Shown piece after piece: positions 9,802 to 18,115 of a stretch of 64,000 nt of DNA. The notes beneath the pieces are model-generated. The model did not search any database and was not told where the DNA came from. It was given only the letters and a program-made list of their open reading frames with translations. The position numbers and the translations under genes are program-made. The DNA is from Dermatophilus congolensis (lineage in GTDB: Bacteria > Actinomycetota > Actinomycetes > Actinomycetales > Dermatophilaceae), in contig NZ_UFYA01000001.1 in the NCBI RefSeq assembly GCF_900447215.1, positions 2,418,001 through 2,482,000 of the forward strand, written 5' to 3'. The stretch's first letter is position 1; each line of letters opens with the position of its first letter.

Positions 9802-9807
9802 GCTGGG
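9802..9807. repeat. Left target-site duplication of the arsenic transposon
   Basis: GCTGGG directly precedes the left terminus of the element and is repeated directly after the right terminus at 18611-18616. One copy is needed to rebuild the PAP2 reading frame. Six bases is within the 4-8 bp range known for IS21-family insertions. Confidence 0.9.
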
Positions 9808-9898
9808 TGGTTGTGACAGCTTGGTTCGGCCCCGTTGTGACGGCCTGATCTGGCCCCGCGTGCGACTTGCCGGGGTGTTGACGGTCTGAACTGGCCCC
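9808..9898 (+). repeat. Left terminus with three 23-nt terminal repeats
   Basis: Three related 23-mers lie at 9811-9833, 9835-9857 and 9876-9898. Each has the pattern TGTNGACRG near its start and ends in GGCCCC. The first two are spaced by one base. Such multiple terminal repeats are known as transposase-binding sites of the IS21 family. Confidence 0.8.
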
Positions 9899-9955
9899 AC
9901 CCCTTCACGCTGGTCCCCATCACTGGGAACCAGTCGCGAGGGCAAGGGAGCCAAG

Positions 9956-11623
9956 ATGGGATCACGAGTGCAGCTGTACGCCGACATCCGCCACGACGCG
10001 CGAGTCGATGGCCTGTCCATCCGCGAGCTCGCCCGCAAACACGGAGTGCACCGCCGCACCGTCCGCCAGGCACTCGCCGCGGCCGAACCCCCACCCCGCA
10101 AGAGGCCGGTCCGCACGGCACCGCGTTTGGACCCGTACAAGCCGGCCATCGACCAGATGCTGCTCTACGACCTGACCGCCCCGCGCAAGCAGCGCCACAC
10201 CGCCACGAGGATCCTGGCCCGGTTGCGTGACGAGCACGGCGCCACGGACCTGTCGTACTCGACGGTGCGGGACTACGTCCGGATCCGGCGCGCGCAGATC
10301 GATCTGGAGGCCGGGCGCCGGGTGGAGGCGATGGTGCCGCAGGACCACGCCCCCGGCGCGGAGGCCGAGGTCGACTTCGGCGAGGTCTACGTGATCCTGG
10401 ACGGCGTCAAGACCAAGTGCCACATGTTCGTCTACCGCCTGTCGCACTCTGGCAAGGCCATTCACCGCGTCTACCCGACGGGCGGGCAGGAGGCCTTCCT
10501 CGAGGGACACATCGAGGCCTTCCACGCCCTGGGTGGTATCCCGACCCGTCACATCCGCTACGACAACCTCACCTCGGCCGTGGTGCAGGTCATCCACGGC
10601 GGGAACCGGCTGCGCGACGAGAACGAACGCTGGGTGCTGTTCCGCTCCCACTACGGCTTCGACGCGTTCTACTGCCAGCCAGGCATCGACGGCGCCCACG
10701 AGAAAGGTGGCGTCGAGGGCGAGGTCGGCTGGTTCCGCCGCAACCACCTCACCCCCATGCCCGAAGTCGCCACCCTGGACGAACTCAACGACAAGATCCG
10801 CGCCTGGGAAGTCGACGACAACACCCGCCGCATCACCGGACACGTCAACACGATCGGGCAGGACTACCACGCCGAACTGCCCCACCTGGCACCGTTGCCG
10901 GCCGACGACTTCGACCCCGGCCTGATCCTCCACCCGCGCGTCGACCGCTCCGCCCTGATCACCGTCCGCATGGTCAAGTACTCCGTCCCCGCGCACCTCA
11001 TCGGCCAACGCGTCCGCGTGTCGTTGCGGGCCTCCTGCGTGGTCGTGTTCGAGGGCCGCAGCGTCGTCGCCACCCACCCTCGCCTCGGCACCCGGGGCGT
11101 GATCCGTGTCGAGCTGGACCACTACCTCGAGGTCCTACGCCACAAGCCCGGCGCGTTCCCCGGCTCCACCGCCCTCGCGCAGGCCCGCGCCGCGGGGGCG
11201 TTCACCGCGGCCCACGACGCGTTCTGGGCCGCGGCCCGCAAGACCAGCGGCGACGTCGCGGGCACCCAGGAGTTGATCGACGTGCTCCTGCTCCACCGAT
11301 CCCTTCCGGCCGAGGCGGTGATCGCCGGCATCACCTCAGCCCTGTCCGTTGGTGCGATCAGCCCCGACGTCGTCGCCGTGGAAGCCCGCCGCCACGCCAC
11401 CACCCACACACCCGCCCCAGTCAGCCCGACCAGGCGGGGGACGGTCGTGAACCTGCCACCACGACGCCCCACCGACCCGCACCAGGTCATCGCGCACCTG
11501 CCCGAGGACACCCGACCCCTGCCCACCGTCACCGCCTACGACGAACTCCTGCGTCGACGCCAACCCGATCCCGCCCCGGCCTCCGCCGAGACTCACCACC
11601 ACACCCCGACAGGAACCCCATGA
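9956..11623 (+). CDS. istA: IS21-family transposase IstA
   Basis: A 555-residue DDE transposase that cuts and joins the element ends together with IstB. Residues 20-42 form a helix-turn-helix (SIRELARKHGVHRRTVRQAL) that should bind the terminal repeats. The catalytic core shows D140 (EVDFGE), D203 (RYDNL) and E254 (GGVEGEVGWFRRN), spaced as in IS21. The C-terminal half has the usual beta-barrel (VKYSVPAHLIGQRVRV) and a proline-rich tail. The ATG has AGGGAG just upstream. The stop overlaps the istB start (ATGA at 11620-11623), the normal IS21 arrangement. The gene appears intact, so the element may still be mobile. Confidence 0.97.
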   Translation: MGSRVQLYADIRHDARVDGLSIRELARKHGVHRRTVRQALAAAEPPPRKRPVRTAPRLDPYKPAIDQMLLYDLTAPRKQRHTATRILARLRDEHGATDLSYSTVRDYVRIRRAQIDLEAGRRVEAMVPQDHAPGAEAEVDFGEVYVILDGVKTKCHMFVYRLSHSGKAIHRVYPTGGQEAFLEGHIEAFHALGGIPTRHIRYDNLTSAVVQVIHGGNRLRDENERWVLFRSHYGFDAFYCQPGIDGAHEKGGVEGEVGWFRRNHLTPMPEVATLDELNDKIRAWEVDDNTRRITGHVNTIGQDYHAELPHLAPLPADDFDPGLILHPRVDRSALITVRMVKYSVPAHLIGQRVRVSLRASCVVVFEGRSVVATHPRLGTRGVIRVELDHYLEVLRHKPGAFPGSTALAQARAAGAFTAAHDAFWAAARKTSGDVAGTQELIDVLLLHRSLPAEAVIAGITSALSVGAISPDVVAVEARRHATTHTPAPVSPTRRGTVVNLPPRRPTDPHQVIAHLPEDTRPLPTVTAYDELLRRRQPDPAPASAETHHHTPTGTP

Positions 11624-12429
11624 CCACCACCAGCACCAGCCGCCCCGCGAGCCTTCGCCGGCGTCAGGGCCTGACCGAACAAGCCGCGCAGGCCGCGATC
11701 GACCAGGCCTGCCGCCGCCTACGACTGCCCACCATCCGGTCCGTCGTCGATGAGGCGATCACCACCGCCACCAAGGAACAACTCACCTACCAGGGCTTCC
11801 TCGCCGAGCTGCTCCTGGCCGAGGTCGACGACCGTGACCGGCGCTCTACCCTGCGCCGTATCAAGAGCGCCGGCTTCCCGCGCGAGAAGTGGCTGGCCGA
11901 CTTCGACTTCACCGCGAACCCGAACATCAACCCCGCCACCATCAACGAGCTCGCCACCGGCGACTGGATCCGCCGCGGCGACCCGCTGTGCCTGATCGGG
12001 GACTCCGGCACCGGCAAGTCCCACCTGCTCATCGCACTCGGCACCGCCGCCGCAGAACAGGGCTACCGCGTCCGCTACACCCTCGCAACCCGCCTGGTGA
12101 ACGAGCTCGTCGAGGCCGCTGACGAGAAGCAACTCACCAAGACCATCAACCGCTACGGAAGAGTGGATCTCCTGGTCATTGACGAACTGGGATACATGGA
12201 GCTCGACCGGCGCGGCGCCGAGCTGTTGTTCCAGGTCCTCACAGAGCGGGAGGAGAAGAACGCCATCGCGATCGCGTCCAACCAGTCCTTCTCCGCCTGG
12301 ACCGACACCTTCACTGACCCCAGGCTCTGTGCAGCGATCGTCGACCGCCTCACCTACAACGCCACCATCATCGAGACCGGAACCAACTCCTATCGCCTCG
12401 CCCACACCCGAGCCCGACAGGCCGGGTGA
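11620..12429 (+). CDS. istB: IS21-family helper ATPase IstB
   Basis: A 269-residue AAA+ ATPase that regulates IstA and target choice. It has an N-terminal helical segment, Walker A GDSGTGKS (127-134), Walker B LLVIDELGY (D187, E188) and a sensor region with ASNQSFSAW. The length is normal for IstB. It is translationally coupled to istA and ends just before a strong hairpin that separates it from the convergent arsA gene. No sign of truncation. Confidence 0.97.
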   Translation: MTTTSTSRPASLRRRQGLTEQAAQAAIDQACRRLRLPTIRSVVDEAITTATKEQLTYQGFLAELLLAEVDDRDRRSTLRRIKSAGFPREKWLADFDFTANPNINPATINELATGDWIRRGDPLCLIGDSGTGKSHLLIALGTAAAEQGYRVRYTLATRLVNELVEAADEKQLTKTINRYGRVDLLVIDELGYMELDRRGAELLFQVLTEREEKNAIAIASNQSFSAWTDTFTDPRLCAAIVDRLTYNATIIETGTNSYRLAHTRARQAG

Positions 12430-12448
12430 CACCCTGCAAATAGGCAGT

Positions 12449-12490
12449 CGCCTACCGCCGGATCCACCAGTTGGGTCCGGCGGGTAGGCG
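12449..12490. terminator. Bidirectional hairpin between istB and arsA
   Basis: The arms at 12449-12462 and 12476-12490 pair over 14 bp with one bulged base (core GCCTAC / GTAGGC). It lies between convergent istB and arsA and probably stops transcription from both sides. No long U-run is seen. Confidence 0.7.
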
Positions 12491-12502
12491 TCACTCCCTG
12501 AG

Positions 12503-14260
12503 TCAGTTGCTGAGAGCGGTGAGCTGTTGCGTGCCGACGGGTTCGCGGGTCTGGGTGGGGATGACGGCCATGCGGTTGGTGGTGGCGGCCACCGCGTCCA
12601 GCTGCTGTTGCTCGGAGCGTGCGCGGGTGGCGAGCAGTGGGCTGGTGGGGTGGGCTGCCGCGAGGGAGTTGTTCACGACCCACGCCCACGGGTGGATGTT
12701 GGCGCGTTCCAGGTCGCTGGCCAGGGCCTGCGCCTCGGTGACGGGGGTGGTCTCGGGCAGGGTGACCACGATGATCTTGGTGTGGTCGGGGTCTTGGAGC
12801 CGCATCAGCGGGGTGGTGACGTGGCCGCGCTGGTCGTCGTCGAGGTGGCGGGTGATGTCGCGGTGGTAGGAACCGGTGGCGTCCATCAGGAGCAGGGTGT
12901 GGCCGGTGGGGGCGGTGTCCATGATGACGAACTGGTCGCGGGCCTTGTTCACGGCGCGGCTGAACTGCTGGAAGACGGCGATCTCCTCGGTGCAGGGGCT
13001 CATGAGGTCCTCGGCGAGGGCGGCGCGGCCGGCGTCGTCGAGCTTGGCGCCCTTGGAGGCCATGACGTGGTCGCGGTACTCCTGGATGGCCTTCTCGGGG
13101 TCGATGGCGCTGACCTCGAGCCCGTCGACGTCGTTGCCGAGGGTGGTCGACAGGTGCGCGGCGGGATCGGTGGTGGTGAGCAGGACCTTCTTGCCGCGCT
13201 GGACCAGGGCGATGGCGATGGCGGCTGCGACGGTGGTCTTGCCGACACCGCCCTTGCCCATCGTCATCACGAGCCCATGGTCGGCCTCGGCGAGCTGGTC
13301 GACCAGGCCGGCGAGGTGCGGCTGCTGGCCGATGCCCTGCCCGCCGGTGTCCTGCGCGTCGGCCTGCGGGGCGTCCTCGTCGTGGAACAGGGTGGCGAGT
13401 GCCTCCAGGCCGACCATGTTGACGCTCTTGAGGCTCACCGTGTCGCGGGGCAGGGCTGCCAGGGCGGCAGGCATGGCAGCGAGCGCGGCCTGTTCGCGGT
13501 CGTGGATGGCGCGGGACAGGTCGTCGGTGGCGGCCGCGGCGGGCAAGACGCCGTTGACGACCAGGTTGGTGGCGTGGATGTCGAGCTCGGCGAGCTCGTC
13601 CAGGGTGCGGGCGACCTCGCGCAGCGTGGACTGCTGGGCCCGGGCGACGAGCACCAGGCGGGTGCTGGTGGGGTCGGTGAGGGCCTCGACGGCGGCGCGG
13701 TAGGTGGCGCGGTTCTTCTCGAGCCCGCTCATGGGCCCCAGGCAGGACGCGTCGCCCTTGCCGTTGTCAAGGTAGCTGGTCCAGCTGCCGGGCAGCTGCA
13801 GCAGGCGGATGGTGTGGCCGGTGGGGGCGGTGTCGAAGATGACGTGGTCGTAGCCGGCGGTGGCCTGGGTGTCGGCGAGCAGGTCGGTGAACTCGTTGAA
13901 CGAGGCGATCTCGGTGGTGCAGGAGCCCGACAGCTGCTCGGTGATGGCCTCGATCTCCTTGATGGGCAGGACCGCGCGCACCGGTTCCAGGATCTTGTTG
14001 CGGTAGGCCTCAGCGGCCTCGTCGGGGTCAATCTCCAGCGCGTCGAGGCCGGGCACCTGCGGAATCGGGGTGATCTTGTTGCCGATGGTGGCACCGAACA
14101 CCTGGGCGATGTTGCTCGCCGGGTCGGTGCTGACCAGCAGCACCCGCTTGCCCTGGTGGGCGAGGTGCACGGCCGTGGCGCACGCGATGCTGGTCTTGCC
14201 GACACCGCCCTTGCCAGTGAAGAAAAAGTGCCGGGGCGGGTTGTCGAGAAACTGGGTCAT
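12503..14260 (-). CDS. arsA: Arsenite-activated efflux ATPase ArsA
   Basis: A 585-residue two-domain ATPase that normally drives arsenite extrusion through a membrane partner. Both halves carry a deviant Walker A GKGGVGKT (first at about 15-22, second near 330) and the ArsA signature DTAPTGHT. The metal-site cysteines are present in SGSCTTEIASF, DASCLGPM and SPCTEEIAVF. The start at 14260 (complement) has CAGGAG at good spacing. It follows arsD by 28 nt and is surely in the same operon. In this element ArsA would couple to ACR3, encoded about 2.6 kb away on the other strand. The very long antisense frame over this gene reflects the high GC of third positions. Confidence 0.96.
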   Translation of the reverse strand: MTQFLDNPPRHFFFTGKGGVGKTSIACATAVHLAHQGKRVLLVSTDPASNIAQVFGATIGNKITPIPQVPGLDALEIDPDEAAEAYRNKILEPVRAVLPIKEIEAITEQLSGSCTTEIASFNEFTDLLADTQATAGYDHVIFDTAPTGHTIRLLQLPGSWTSYLDNGKGDASCLGPMSGLEKNRATYRAAVEALTDPTSTRLVLVARAQQSTLREVARTLDELAELDIHATNLVVNGVLPAAAATDDLSRAIHDREQAALAAMPAALAALPRDTVSLKSVNMVGLEALATLFHDEDAPQADAQDTGGQGIGQQPHLAGLVDQLAEADHGLVMTMGKGGVGKTTVAAAIAIALVQRGKKVLLTTTDPAAHLSTTLGNDVDGLEVSAIDPEKAIQEYRDHVMASKGAKLDDAGRAALAEDLMSPCTEEIAVFQQFSRAVNKARDQFVIMDTAPTGHTLLLMDATGSYHRDITRHLDDDQRGHVTTPLMRLQDPDHTKIIVVTLPETTPVTEAQALASDLERANIHPWAWVVNNSLAAAHPTSPLLATRARSEQQQLDAVAATTNRMAVIPTQTREPVGTQQLTALSN

Positions 14261-14288
14261 CACAATCTCCTGAAAGTTCGAGTCGGGG

Positions 14289-14711
14289 TCAGCAGCAGCC
14301 GGACACGGTGCTGGTAGTGGCGGGCTGCCCACAGCAGCCAGTGGACGCGGCGGGGGCTTCCTGCTGCGGGCCGCAGCATCCGCCCTGGGGCTGGGCGTCC
14401 TTCGTCGGGTTCAGGCCGGCGTAGCGCTCCAGCTCGTCGCGGCGCGGGTGGCGGCCGGCCAGCACGGTGACGTCGTCGACCAGCGTCAGGGGTAGCCCCT
14501 CGGAGCCGGCGGCCTGCAGGAACTTGACGACCACGGGGTGCTCCGCGAACTGCGCCGGCTCGCTGGCCAGATTGGCGCGGTGGACGTCCACCCCCTGCGC
14601 CTTGAGGGCGTTGACCGCGGCGGTGAAGTCGACCAGCTCCTGGTCGAGGTCGGGGCCGCAGACCCCGGTGTTGCAACACAGTGCAGGTTCGAAGACACGG
14701 ATGACGGGCAT
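14289..14711 (-). CDS. arsD: Arsenic metallochaperone ArsD
   Basis: A 140-residue protein that carries As(III) to ArsA. The N-terminus keeps the essential thiol site with C12, C13 and C18 (ALCCNTGVCG). The thioredoxin-like body continues through VVKFLQAAGSEGLPLTLVDD. The C-terminus has three vicinal Cys pairs (GGCCG, GCCG and a final GCC), as in ArsD proteins with extra metal-binding pairs. GGAGG lies upstream of the ATG at 14711. It is the first gene of the arsD-arsA operon, diverging from arsR across 112 bp that contain operator-like repeats. Confidence 0.95.
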   Translation of the reverse strand: MPVIRVFEPALCCNTGVCGPDLDQELVDFTAAVNALKAQGVDVHRANLASEPAQFAEHPVVVKFLQAAGSEGLPLTLVDDVTVLAGRHPRRDELERYAGLNPTKDAQPQGGCCGPQQEAPAASTGCCGQPATTSTVSGCC

Positions 14712-14756
14712 GGGAAACCTCCGGCTCGGGTGGAGGACGACCATCACGCATTGATG

Positions 14757-14806
14757 ACCGTCGATATGAGTGAGCATGTCACACGTATCGACAGGTGTCA
14801 ATATGA
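14757..14806. promoter_or_regulatory. Putative ArsR operator between arsD and arsR
   Basis: An imperfect inverted repeat, TATCGAC (14786-14792) and GTCAATATGA (14797-14806) spaced by AGGT, lies 18 bp before the arsR start. A further half-site, GTCGATATGAG, is at 14760-14770. A near-identical repeat with the same 4-bp spacing lies upstream of ACR3 at 16819, so both transcription units probably answer to the same repressor. Confidence 0.6.
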
Positions 14807-14823
14807 GCGGGTAGCATGTCTTC

Positions 14824-15171
14824 ATGACCGAACTGCTGGAAGCCCCGATGGCCGCCGCCGAGGCCTGCGCGCCGGGTGGTGGCACGATCTCGATGGAGCA
14901 GGCGGAACGGGTTGCGCTCGTCGTGAAGGCGCTCGCTGACCCGGTGCGGCTGCGGATCCTGCACCACATCGCGGCCAGCCGGTGCTCCAGCGTGTGCGCG
15001 TGCCACATGCCCGAGGTGTTCGGCGTGACCCAGCCGACGCTGTCACACCACCTGAAGAAGCTGGTCGAGGCCGGGCTGGTGGACAAGGAAATGCGCGGCA
15101 AATGGGCGCACTTCACCCCGCGACCCGAAGGGCTGGCCGCGTTGCACGAGTACCTCGCCATGCTGGGCTGA
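14824..15171 (+). CDS. arsR: Arsenic-responsive repressor ArsR
   Basis: A 115-residue winged-helix repressor of the ArsR/SmtB family. The recognition helix region is VTQPTLSHHLKKLVEAGLV (residues 68-86), after the LADPVRLRIL helix. Candidate As(III)-binding cysteines are C15 near the N-terminus and C54, C58 and C60 in SRCSSVCACH, an arrangement recalling ArsR forms with an N-terminal Cys plus Cys near residue 55. It probably represses itself, the divergent arsDA operon and the ACR3 gene. The FAD oxidoreductase gene follows 28 nt downstream, likely in the same transcript. Confidence 0.95.
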   Translation: MTELLEAPMAAAEACAPGGGTISMEQAERVALVVKALADPVRLRILHHIAASRCSSVCACHMPEVFGVTQPTLSHHLKKLVEAGLVDKEMRGKWAHFTPRPEGLAALHEYLAMLG

Positions 15172-15199
15172 GGCCCGGCGACCCGAAAAGGACATCCCC

Positions 15200-16594
15200 A
15201 TGCACGTTGTGTGCGTCGGCGGCAGCGATGCCGGCATCTCCGCGGGGCTGCGTGCCCGCGAACTCGACCCGTCGACCGAGGTCACTGTCGTGGTGGCCGA
15301 CGCCTACCCGAACTTCTCCATCTGCGGGATCCCCTATTACATCTCCGGCGAGGTCGGAGGCTGGCACCACCTGGCACACCGCACCCGCGCCGACCTGGAG
15401 GCCGCGGGCCTGCACCTGCTGCTCGACACGCGCGCCACCCGCATCGACGTCGACGCCCGACAGCTCGAGACCATCGGACCCGACGACACCCCCGCCCTGG
15501 TCGACTACGACGCGCTGGTGGTCGGCACCGGCGCCCGGCCCGTGCGTCCCCCGATCACCGGACTCGACACCCTCGGCGCCGCCGACGGCGTCCACCTGTT
15601 GCACTCCATGGGCGACACGTTCACCCTGAGCGACTCCCTCGAGAAGCTGCAGCCGCGCACCGCCTTGGTTGTCGGCGCCGGCTACATCGGCCTGGAGATG
15701 GCCGAAGGCCTCACCACCCGCGGCATCCACGTCACCCAGGTCGAGGCCGCCCCCGAGGTACTGTCCACCCTCGACCCCGAACTCGGTACCCTCGTCCATG
15801 CCGAACTCGTGCGGCACGGGGTCGATATCCACACCGGTACGAGCGTCACCGGCATAGCCAAGGGTGCTGACGGCCTGCACGTGACCGGTCAGGCCAGAGA
15901 CGGCGAAGCCCTGTCGTGGGATGTGGACCTCGTTCTGGTCGTGGTCGGTGTCACCCCCGAGACCGACCTGCTCGTCCGATCTGGAGCCCAGACCGGGCCC
16001 CGCGGTGCGGTGCTCGTCGACGAGACGATGGCCACCGGCCTGCCACACGTGTGGGCCGCCGGCGACTGCGTCGCCACCCACCATCGCCTGCTCGGCACCA
16101 CCTACCTCCCACTGGGCACCACCTCCCACAAACAGGGACGGGTCGCCGGCGAGAACGCGCTGGGCGGCAACGCCCGATTCGCGGGCAGCATCGGCACCCA
16201 GGTGCTCAAGGTGTTCGACCTGGTCGCAGCCCGCACCGGGCTGCGGGAGCACGAAGCCATCGCCGCCGGGTTCGACCCCGCCAGCACCACCTCGGCGCCC
16301 GACGACCACAAGGCCTACTACCCGGGATCCCACCCCATCACCATCCGCATCACCGGCGACCGCGCCACCGGCAGGCTGCTAGGTGCCCAGCTCGTCGGGC
16401 ACCTGACCACCGAGACCGCCAAGCGGGTCGACACCTACGCCACCGCGCTCTTCCACGGCATGGACGTGGCCGACATCAATGACCTCGACCTCGCCTACAC
16501 ACCGCCGCTGGGCTCGCCCTGGGACGCCATCCAGATCGCCGCGCAGGCATGGGTGACCCAGCACCAGCCAGCGAGCACTCGCACCCAACCCTGA
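15200..16594 (+). CDS. FAD-dependent pyridine nucleotide-disulfide oxidoreductase of the arsenic cluster
   Basis: A 464-residue flavoprotein of the CoA-disulfide-reductase / NADH-oxidase group. It has an N-terminal FAD motif (GGSDAGISAG, 7-16), a single active-site Cys C42 in NFSICGIPYYISG, an NAD(P)H motif (VVGAGYIGLEMAE near 160), an FAD-contact region ending in VWAAGDC and a C-terminal dimerisation domain. Such proteins recur in actinobacterial ars clusters, but their role is not settled; thiol maintenance during arsenic stress is one possibility. An AAGGA Shine-Dalgarno site precedes the ATG. A hairpin at 16609-16644 follows. No arsenate reductase (arsC) gene is in the element. Confidence 0.9.
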   Translation: MHVVCVGGSDAGISAGLRARELDPSTEVTVVVADAYPNFSICGIPYYISGEVGGWHHLAHRTRADLEAAGLHLLLDTRATRIDVDARQLETIGPDDTPALVDYDALVVGTGARPVRPPITGLDTLGAADGVHLLHSMGDTFTLSDSLEKLQPRTALVVGAGYIGLEMAEGLTTRGIHVTQVEAAPEVLSTLDPELGTLVHAELVRHGVDIHTGTSVTGIAKGADGLHVTGQARDGEALSWDVDLVLVVVGVTPETDLLVRSGAQTGPRGAVLVDETMATGLPHVWAAGDCVATHHRLLGTTYLPLGTTSHKQGRVAGENALGGNARFAGSIGTQVLKVFDLVAARTGLREHEAIAAGFDPASTTSAPDDHKAYYPGSHPITIRITGDRATGRLLGAQLVGHLTTETAKRVDTYATALFHGMDVADINDLDLAYTPPLGSPWDAIQIAAQAWVTQHQPASTRTQP

Positions 16595-16608
16595 CTCCTT
16601 GCAGTAAT

Positions 16609-16644
16609 GAGCGCCCCCGCCGAGCGTAAACCCCTGGGGCGCTC
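16609..16644 (+). terminator. Terminator after the arsR-oxidoreductase operon
   Basis: A perfect 9-bp stem is formed by GAGCGCCCC (16609-16617) and GGGGCGCTC (16636-16644), starting 14 bp after the oxidoreductase stop. It separates this unit from ACR3, which has its own operator. Confidence 0.6.
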
Positions 16645-16818
16645 CTCAGCGCGCGCTCACCACCCGCCCACACCCCCGACGGGCCAATCGTCAGCACGCC
16701 GCCGCCAAGCCATCCCCACCCCCGCCATGACAGGTGACCTCCACCCGGCCTAGCTCCACGGCCGCACCCCGACGCACCCGAAAGGGTTGAATCTCGACGA
16801 CGAACACCCTGTGACTTG

Positions 16819-16879
16819 TCATATTGACGGTTGTCTATATGATGAGGACGTCCATATCGATGATCGTCAATGTGAGGTA
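16819..16879 (+). promoter_or_regulatory. Putative ArsR operator upstream of ACR3
   Basis: TCATATTGAC (16819-16828) and GTCTATATGA (16833-16842), separated by GGTT, form a 9-of-10 inverted repeat. It matches the arsR-arsD operator in sequence and spacing. A second, weaker pair follows at 16851-16875 (TCCATATCGA, GTCAATGTGA). The ACR3 start at 16883 is close by, which suggests direct repression. Confidence 0.6.
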
Positions 16880-16882
16880 GTC

Positions 16883-17974
16883 ATGGCCGTAATCACCACC
16901 GAACCACCGTCCACACCGACCCGGACGCCCGTGGCGCAGCAGCTGTCCACGCTCGATCGCTACCTGCCCGTGTGGATCCTCGCGGCCATGGTCGTCGGGC
17001 TCCTGCTGGGCCGTGTCGTCCCCGGCATCGGCACGGCGCTGGCCGCCGTCGAGGTGGACGGCGTCTCGCTGCCCATCAGCATCGGGCTGCTCGTGATGAT
17101 GTACCCGGTGCTCGCCAAGGTCCGATACGACCGGCTCGGGACCGTCACCCACGACCGGCGCATGCTGGTCTCCAGCCTGCTGCTGAACTGGGTCGTCGGT
17201 CCCTTGGTGATGTTCACGCTGGCATGGACCTTCCTCGCCGACCTGCCCACCTACCGCACCGGCCTGATCATCGTCGGGCTCGCGCGCTGCATCGCCATGG
17301 TCATCATCTGGAACGACCTGGCCTGCGGTGACCGCGAAGCGGCCGCCGTGCTCGTCGCGATCAACTCGATCTTCCAAGTCGTCGCCTTCGCCGCGCTCGG
17401 CTGGTTCTACCTGTCCGCCCTGCCCTCCTGGCTCGGCCTCGAGCAGACCAGCCTGAACGTCTCCGCCTGGCAGATCGCCAAGAGCGTCCTGATCTTCCTC
17501 GGCATCCCGCTGGTCGCCGGATACCTGACCCGCACCCTGGGCGAGAACGCCTGGGGCCGCGAAACCTACGAGCACAGCTTCCTGCCGAAGATCGGCCCCT
17601 GGGCGCTGTACGGGCTTCTGTTCACCATCGTCGTGCTGTTCGCCCTGCAGGGCGAACAGATCACCAGCCGCCCCCTCGACGTCGTCCGCATCGCCCTGCC
17701 GCTCTTGGTCTACTTCGCGGTCATATGGGGCATCGGCCACCTGCTCGGACGGAGTCTGCACCTGGGCTACGAACGCACCACCACCCTCGCCTTCACCGCC
17801 GCCGGCAACAACTTCGAACTCGCCATCGCCGTCGCCATCTCCACCTTCGGTGTCACCTCCGGCCAAGCCCTCGCCGGCGTCGTCGGCCCCCTGATCGAGG
17901 TCCCGGCCCTCATCGGACTCGTCTACATCAGCCTCTGGCTGCGCAAACGCTACCCCGTCGACAGCCAGCACTGA
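16883..17974 (+). CDS. acr3: Arsenite efflux permease ACR3
   Basis: A 363-residue transporter of the ACR3 (BASS superfamily) type with about ten membrane helices. It keeps GLLVMMYPVLAKVRY in the first half and the conserved functional Cys in GLARCIAMVIIWNDLA, plus FTAAGNNFELAIAVAIS and VGPLIEVP near the end. It exports As(OH)3, alone or as the membrane partner of ArsA. I take ATG 16883 rather than the upstream in-frame start at 16787, because the first 32 codons would run through the operator repeats and match no family residues. GAGG lies just before the ATG. Confidence 0.95.
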   Translation: MAVITTEPPSTPTRTPVAQQLSTLDRYLPVWILAAMVVGLLLGRVVPGIGTALAAVEVDGVSLPISIGLLVMMYPVLAKVRYDRLGTVTHDRRMLVSSLLLNWVVGPLVMFTLAWTFLADLPTYRTGLIIVGLARCIAMVIIWNDLACGDREAAAVLVAINSIFQVVAFAALGWFYLSALPSWLGLEQTSLNVSAWQIAKSVLIFLGIPLVAGYLTRTLGENAWGRETYEHSFLPKIGPWALYGLLFTIVVLFALQGEQITSRPLDVVRIALPLLVYFAVIWGIGHLLGRSLHLGYERTTTLAFTAAGNNFELAIAVAISTFGVTSGQALAGVVGPLIEVPALIGLVYISLWLRKRYPVDSQH

Positions 17975-18115
17975 CCAGCCTTCTCACCCCCACAGGAGCG
18001 CCCATCACCACACCACCCACCCAGTGACCCGGCCAACCACACGACCCCGGGCGACCGCCCCCGCGAACGTCCAACCCCAACCCATTCGCTAGAACGATCA
18101 ACCCAGGAAGGAACC

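Larger units (their letters stand above)
9185..9807 (+). pseudogene. PAP2-family phosphatase, 5' fragment (split by transposon)
   Basis: This is the left part of a membrane-bound PAP2 (type 2 phosphatidic acid phosphatase-like) enzyme. It keeps motif 1, K-x6-RP in KWVVARPRP, motif 2, FPSGHAAN, and the Arg of motif 3 in DRVMLG, among several membrane segments. The frame then runs into the IS21-family element and stops near 9889. The remainder, with the motif 3 His and Asp, is at 18611-18707. Joining 9185-9807 to 18617-18707 gives 714 nt, exactly 238 codons including the stop. The start is uncertain: GTG 9185 overlaps the purL stop (GTGA), while GTG 9218 and later codons are alternatives given the terminator inside this region. 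PAP2 enzymes dephosphorylate lipid phosphates or undecaprenyl pyrophosphate. Confidence 0.9.

Noticed and set aside
9962-11122. 386-residue minus-strand frame within istA
   Set aside because: Shadow of the transposase caused by high GC; low-complexity Asp/Val/Gly composition and no domain.
12430-12502. Possible right end of a short IS21 element directly after istB
   Set aside because: No TGGYTGTG-type terminus or 23-nt repeats there; only a terminator hairpin. The matching end is at 18610.
12527-14317. 596-residue open frame on the plus strand opposite arsA
   Set aside because: It is antisense to a clear ArsA with both ATPase motifs. Long antisense frames are expected where GC at third positions is very high.
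16787-16882. Longer N-terminus for ACR3
   Set aside because: The extra codons cross the ArsR-like inverted repeats and match no family sequence.
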